Shown here: one piece after another, positions 59,982 to 64,000 of the stretch
How positions within the stretch are numbered: the first letter of the stretch is position 1
How the letters are laid out: every line of letters begins with the position of its first letter
Assembly: GCF_028618595.1 (NCBI RefSeq)
Contig: NZ_JAQITE010000001.1
Span: 62,001 to 126,000, forward strand
Length of the DNA stretch: 64,000 nucleotides
Direction: 5' to 3'
Origin: Bartonella sp. AU18XJBT
GTDB taxonomy: Bacteria > Pseudomonadota > Alphaproteobacteria > Rhizobiales > Rhizobiaceae
Position numbers and translations under genes: made by a program
The notes under the pieces: model-generated
Seen by the model: only the letters and a program-made list of their open reading frames with translations
Databases searched by the model: none
What the model was told of the DNA's origin: nothing

Positions 59982-60791
59982 ATGGATCAAAATATTCCTT
60001 GTCAGTTTTTTTCGTTTGAGAACACTCCACTTGCAGTACGCTATCGCAAGAGGCGCCAATCTCCAGGTTTGGTGTGGCTTCATGGCTATCTATCTGATAT
60101 GTCAGGGGATAAGGCGATGTTGGTTGATAGTTTTGCTCAGAAGAATGATTTGTCTTGTTTACGTTTTGATTACTCTGGACATGGAGAATCGGGAGGTGAT
60201 TTTTTTCAAGGAACGATTTCACGCTGGGTGAAAGAAAGTTTAGCGGTTTTTGAAAATTATTGTGAGGGGCCACAAATTTTGATTGGCACCTCTATGGGCG
60301 GGTGGATTGCGCTCAAGCTTGCTATGATGCTAGCACAGAAAAATAAGAAGCTTGCTGGCATGGTCTTGATTGCGCCAGCGCCTGATTTTACACAAACATT
60401 GATAGAATCAGGGTTGGGTCGAAAGGGGTGGAAAATTTTAGAAGAAACAGAGCATATTGAACGATCTGCGATTAGTTATACGGAGCCGGTTCCCTTTACA
60501 AGAGTATTTATTGAAGATGGCAGAGACAACTGCGTCATGAAGGGATGTATAGATGTTGGATGTCCAATCCATATTCTACAAGGGATGGAAGATGTGGAGA
60601 TACCCTATCAGCATACTATGACTTTACTTGATCATTTGCCTCTCCATGATGTAACATTGTCACTCGTTCGTGATGCTGATCATCGCTTTTCTCGTCCGCA
60701 AGATTTGGATTGCCTCGAAACGGTATTGAGGTCATTGATTGACCGGATTAATGCGGGAGAAGGGTCAAATTCATTGATGATGAAGATATAA
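59982..60791 (+). CDS. Alpha/beta hydrolase
   Basis: The 269-residue serine hydrolase has an oxyanion region HGYLSD (34-39), nucleophile elbow GTSMGG (Ser104), DYSGHGESGG, and a likely catalytic His234 in DADHRFS; the acid is probably Asp204. The pattern resembles the small esterase/palmitoyl-thioesterase-like (ABHD10-type) hydrolases, but the substrate is unknown. ATG at 59,982 follows GGAGG by 10 nt; an earlier in-frame start adds 8 residues. It overlaps nothing and runs 3 nt into the metalloprotease gene. Divergent from infC. Confidence 0.88.
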   Translation: MDQNIPCQFFSFENTPLAVRYRKRRQSPGLVWLHGYLSDMSGDKAMLVDSFAQKNDLSCLRFDYSGHGESGGDFFQGTISRWVKESLAVFENYCEGPQILIGTSMGGWIALKLAMMLAQKNKKLAGMVLIAPAPDFTQTLIESGLGRKGWKILEETEHIERSAISYTEPVPFTRVFIEDGRDNCVMKGCIDVGCPIHILQGMEDVEIPYQHTMTLLDHLPLHDVTLSLVRDADHRFSRPQDLDCLETVLRSLIDRINAGEGSNSLMMKI

Positions 60792-60794
60792 TGT

Positions 60795-61535
60795 ATGAGC
60801 ATTTCTAAACAGCATTTTATTTTTTCTGATCGCTCTGTACCTGTACAGGTGCGGGAAAATAAGTGCGCGCGCCGTCTTACCTTACGTATTGATGCGAGCG
60901 GACAGAGGATTTGTGTAACAACACCACCAGCGATAAGTCTCTGTACGATTCAAAGTTTTATTGAAAAGCATCGATCTTGGATTGAGGCACGTCTTGCTCG
61001 TGTACAAATCTCTCATGAAAATGCTTATCTCAAAGAAGGGGCAATGATTCCTTTATTGGGTGTTGCACATACTATAAGGCATAAAGAAGGGCGTGGGGTG
61101 ACGGAAATTATTGCAGGAGATGCAGAACAAGAACCTCAAATTATCGTTTATGGTCAATTAGAATACCTCCCAAGACGCATTGCTGACGTTTTGAAAAAAC
61201 AAGCAGCACGTATTATAACACCTTTGGTGACACATTATGCCTATAAAGTAGAGCGTAAAGTCAAATCAATTTGTTATAAAGATACGAGAAGTCGTTGGGG
61301 GTCTTGTTCAATAGATAAGCGTCTTTCTTTTTCTTGGCGCCTTGTTATGGCACCAAAAGAAGTTGTGGAATATGTTGTTGCTCATGAGGTTGCTCATCTT
61401 GTTGAAATGAATCACGGTCCAAGATTTTGGGCTCTTTGTGAAGAACTATGTCCTGGTAGTAAAACGTATCGTGCTTGGTTGAAGGAAAATGCTCATAGAT
61501 TGCAAGCAATTAATTTTGATTCATATAATTTATAG
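60795..61535 (+). CDS. YgjP-type M48-like zinc metalloprotease (DUF45)
   Basis: The 246-residue protein carries HEVAH (197-201) with a third ligand His207 in MNHGPRFW, preceded by SRWGSCS, the standard DUF45/YgjP signature. Such proteins are predicted cytoplasmic metallopeptidases of unknown substrate, sometimes paired with type I restriction systems, which is not the case here. It begins 3 nt after the hydrolase stop, so both are in one operon. Confidence 0.9.
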   Translation: MSISKQHFIFSDRSVPVQVRENKCARRLTLRIDASGQRICVTTPPAISLCTIQSFIEKHRSWIEARLARVQISHENAYLKEGAMIPLLGVAHTIRHKEGRGVTEIIAGDAEQEPQIIVYGQLEYLPRRIADVLKKQAARIITPLVTHYAYKVERKVKSICYKDTRSRWGSCSIDKRLSFSWRLVMAPKEVVEYVVAHEVAHLVEMNHGPRFWALCEELCPGSKTYRAWLKENAHRLQAINFDSYNL

Positions 61536-61762
61536 GTGTAAAAAACTTTCCAATGAAGGCAATATTTAACGGAACTTTTTATTGAGTATTTTGTTGTGTG
61601 TGTACTTGCTCATGCATAATGAGGAAGCCATTGAAGCTCTCAGCACGATTGTTTTCCCCTGCTTGGTTTGCTGAGTGTCTTCAATGTTTTTGCTTTATCT
61701 TTTTGTAATTCAGCGTAATAATCTTAAGTTACGATAACTTATAAAAAATGGGAAGGGCTCCT

Positions 61763-62935
61763 ATGCCTGTTCTTACAGATCCACTTCAGCTGTTAAAGAG
61801 ACTTATCCGTTGTCCTTCTGTTACTCCTCATGAAGCAGGGGCTTTATCAACTTTGGAACAATTTTTGAAAAAAATGGGGTTTCATGTCGAGCGTCCTATT
61901 TTTACGGATAAAAATACAGATAATGTTGAAAATCTTTATGCAAAAATGGGAAATGAAGGACCCCATCTTATGTTTGCAGGCCATACAGATGTCGTACCAC
62001 CAGGTGCATTGGAAGATTGGACTTATTCACCTTTTGAAGCTGTCATAGATCAGGGGAAATTATATGGGCGGGGTGCTGTTGATATGAAGGGCGGAATCGC
62101 TTGTTTTATTGCGGCGCTAGCGCGAGTTCTTGAGAAACGACCCATTAAAGGAATGGTAAGTTTTTTGATTACCGGTGATGAAGAGGGACCTGCTGTTAAT
62201 GGTACCGTCAAACTTCTCAAATGGGCAGAAAAAAAAGGCGAAAAATGGACTGCGGCTCTTGTAGGGGAACCAACAAGTGTAAAGACTGTTGGGGATGTCA
62301 TTAAAATTGGTCGCCGCGGATCGATTTCTGGTATTATTACCGTGAGAGGTCGCCAAGGTCATGTTGCTTTTCCAGAGCGGGCTGCTAATCCCTTGCCTTT
62401 AGCAAGTAAGCTTATTCAAGCATTGACACAAACTGCTTTAGATAAAGGGACAGAGAATTTTCAGCCTAGTAATTTAGAGCTAACAAGCATCGATACCGGT
62501 AATTTAGCGGTCAATGTTATCCCAGCGCAGACAACAGTTCATTTTAATATACGCTACAATGATCTTTGGACAAAAGAAACACTGATGCAGGAAATTGAAA
62601 AGCGTCTTGCTTTGGTGCAATCAAAAAACAATGGTTATCAATATCCCTCTTATCAGCTTGAATGGATTCCAAGCCTAGGAGATGTTTTTTTGACCAAAAA
62701 TGATAAGCTCATTCAAACTCTATCCAATGCTATTAAAAGTGTAACAGGAAATATACCAGAATGTTCCACTTCTGGTGGTACTTCAGATGCGCGATTTATT
62801 AAGGATTATTGCCCAGTAGTTGAATTTGGCTTGCCAGGGCAAACCATGCATATGGTAGATGAGTGTGTAGCTCTTGATGCAGTGGAAGCTCTTACGACTA
62901 TTTATGAGCGTTTTATTATTGATTTTTTTGCATAA
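61763..62935 (+). CDS. dapE: Succinyl-diaminopimelate desuccinylase
   Basis: The 390-residue M20 metallohydrolase removes succinate from N-succinyl-diaminopimelate in lysine and peptidoglycan synthesis. Metal and catalytic sites are [11 protein letters not shown] (His74), [10 protein letters not shown] (Asp107) and ITGDEEGPA (Glu140/141); SGGTSDARF is near the C-terminus. I chose ATG 61,763, which follows GGAAGGG, over ATG 61,748. A 210-bp gap separates it from the metalloprotease gene. Confidence 0.96.
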   Translation: MPVLTDPLQLLKRLIRCPSVTPHEAGALSTLEQFLKKMGFHVERPIFTDKNTDNVENLYAKMGNEGPHLMFAGHTDVVPPGALEDWTYSPFEAVIDQGKLYGRGAVDMKGGIACFIAALARVLEKRPIKGMVSFLITGDEEGPAVNGTVKLLKWAEKKGEKWTAALVGEPTSVKTVGDVIKIGRRGSISGIITVRGRQGHVAFPERAANPLPLASKLIQALTQTALDKGTENFQPSNLELTSIDTGNLAVNVIPAQTTVHFNIRYNDLWTKETLMQEIEKRLALVQSKNNGYQYPSYQLEWIPSLGDVFLTKNDKLIQTLSNAIKSVTGNIPECSTSGGTSDARFIKDYCPVVEFGLPGQTMHMVDECVALDAVEALTTIYERFIIDFFA

Positions 62936-62964
62936 AGAAATGAGTGCTGGTTCAAAAATACCTT

Positions 62965-63200
62965 TATCTTATCGTGCCATAAGACATTGCCATTTGAGGT
63001 GTGGTGATATGAGACACGTAAGACTTAATATATTAAGCGGTTTTAGAGTAAGTGATGAATATTCTTAAGTTGGGATTCTTGCCTGTAGAGTCTTTAGTTT
63101 AAGTGAATTACATAATTGGAAAGCCAAGTGCGACCTGCTTTAAGAAGCAGAACTGTTTACAGACTATATTGAATTAAAAATATTCGTTCTTTCAAGTGTA
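62965..63200 (+). repeat. Intergenic repeat family A, copy 3
   Basis: This copy has TGCCATTTGAGGTGTGGTGAT, AAGTGAATTACATAATTGG and a tail like TTCTTTCAAGTGTAGGAAGG, matching the copies at 5,998 and 56,325. It starts 30 bp after dapE. From 63,201 to 63,869 no gene or clear relic is recognised. Confidence 0.6.
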
Positions 63201-63869
63201 GGAAGGAAGTCAGTACGCAATCATATATGGAAAACAATGAGTATTATATCATCATTGTGTGATGACAGGTTGAAGCCATAAAGACACATAAAAACATGCT
63301 GCTATTGTAAAAAGTTCGTACAACATAAATGCGCTCATTCACAGTTCATGTCTTAATATGGTTTCTGCATTCTCATAAAAGGTACTTCTTGTTTCAATTA
63401 GCCTCTCTTAGAGTAAAGCCCATAGGAAACGCGTTTTAAGTTTGTTTTATTTCATATATTTTGCCTTGCTTTTTTGTCCCCAAGAACTTTCGTTGCAAAA
63501 TCATTACGAGATAGAAGGTGAGCTTATTTAATCAGCTTTAATATTAGTTATGATAAAGATACACAGAAATTCTTTTGTAGCATCACGTTGACTTCTTTAG
63601 CTAAGGATTGTCCTAGTATTATTCTCAATTTTTTAATAAAATACCTTAAAGGATGCGTACAGACACTTATAAGCATGTACGCATAACAGTAAGATCATAT
63701 GGGATTAATATCGTTTCGCTCGCTAACAAAGCAATCTCGATTCATATCTGGTATATTTGCCATTTGAGTGCATTATTTGTGTAATAAAGCTCATGATGTT
63801 GCTGTTACCTATAAATCAACACCAATCATACAGCCGCGTATCTTAAATAAATATTGGTTCAGTATTTTT

Positions 63870-64000
63870 TGCGACAACAGCTTTTACATGCTAAAATAGG
63901 ATAAAGGTATAAAGGTGAAAATCAGCGTGCTTTTTTACACTCCTTTTTTATTCGGTTTTACGGTTTTCAAAATTATCTAGAGCAATATCTTTTTAAATAA
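63870..64000 (-). pseudogene. Integrase relic m7, cut by the window edge
   Basis: The minus strand entering at 64,000 reads LKDIALDNFENRKTE near 63,947-63,995, then decays. This is the same segment as LKDITVNAFKSHKTELKG of relic m1 and precedes a weak counterpart of HTKAETVRK. The N-terminal part of this relic should lie beyond the right edge. Confidence 0.7.

Overview
The window reads as chromosomal DNA of a Bartonella species (Alphaproteobacteria, Hyphomicrobiales). It is AT-rich with long decayed intergenic stretches. It carries an IalB-family secreted protein, a class I lysyl-tRNA synthetase, AddAB instead of RecBCD, an alphaproteobacterial DivL-like kinase and rhizobial-type gene neighbourhoods with pieces missing. 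The genus is inferred from gene content and order; the species was not determined. No tRNA, rRNA, CRISPR array or intact transposase was found.

Layout. 0-2.1 kb (minus): two RNA methyltransferases, a LapA-like membrane protein and ihfB. 2.3-5.8 kb (plus): lptC-lptA-lptB and ptsN, with an empty 0.9 kb gap where relatives carry rpoN and hpf. 7.6-9.4 kb: IalB-like protein and rlmN. 10-16 kb: RhtB-type exporter, argG, class I lysS, prfC. 16.8-23.9 kb: addB-addA-trxA. 24.7-29.1 kb (minus): tsaE, DivL-like kinase, ahcY. 29.9-33.2 kb (minus): NDUFA9-like protein, folC, accD. 34.1-43.2 kb (minus): EI24/CysZ-like protein, coaBC with an N-terminal ribbon-helix-helix domain, ubiB, ubiE, gyrB. 44.1-53.6 kb: a periplasmic solute-binding protein, a ComM/YifB ATPase, tamA-tamB. 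56.9-62.9 kb: an MsbA-like ABC exporter, infC starting at AUU, an alpha/beta hydrolase, a YgjP-type metalloprotease and dapE. Envelope biogenesis (Lpt, Tam, MsbA-like), translation (RlmN, LysRS, RF3, IF3, TsaE) and core metabolism dominate.

The unusual part is the non-coding space. At least twelve relics of one phage-type tyrosine integrase gene lie here, five on plus and seven on minus. They are recognisable by a shared AT-rich leader, a decayed start equivalent to MPLMN, and broken pieces of the integrase N-terminal arm-binding domain. Most sit downstream of, and codirectional with, a host gene. One convergent pair (53.9-56.1 kb) encloses a decayed mobilizable-plasmid module. In its own reading direction this runs: frameshifted repL, a 145-bp T-shaped palindrome, an oriT closely resembling that of MobV plasmids such as pMV158, and a truncated MobV relaxase gene. 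A second convergent pair at 36 kb is empty. A separate unidentified intergenic repeat occurs three times. All homology statements come from reading the sequence and from family knowledge; no search was run.
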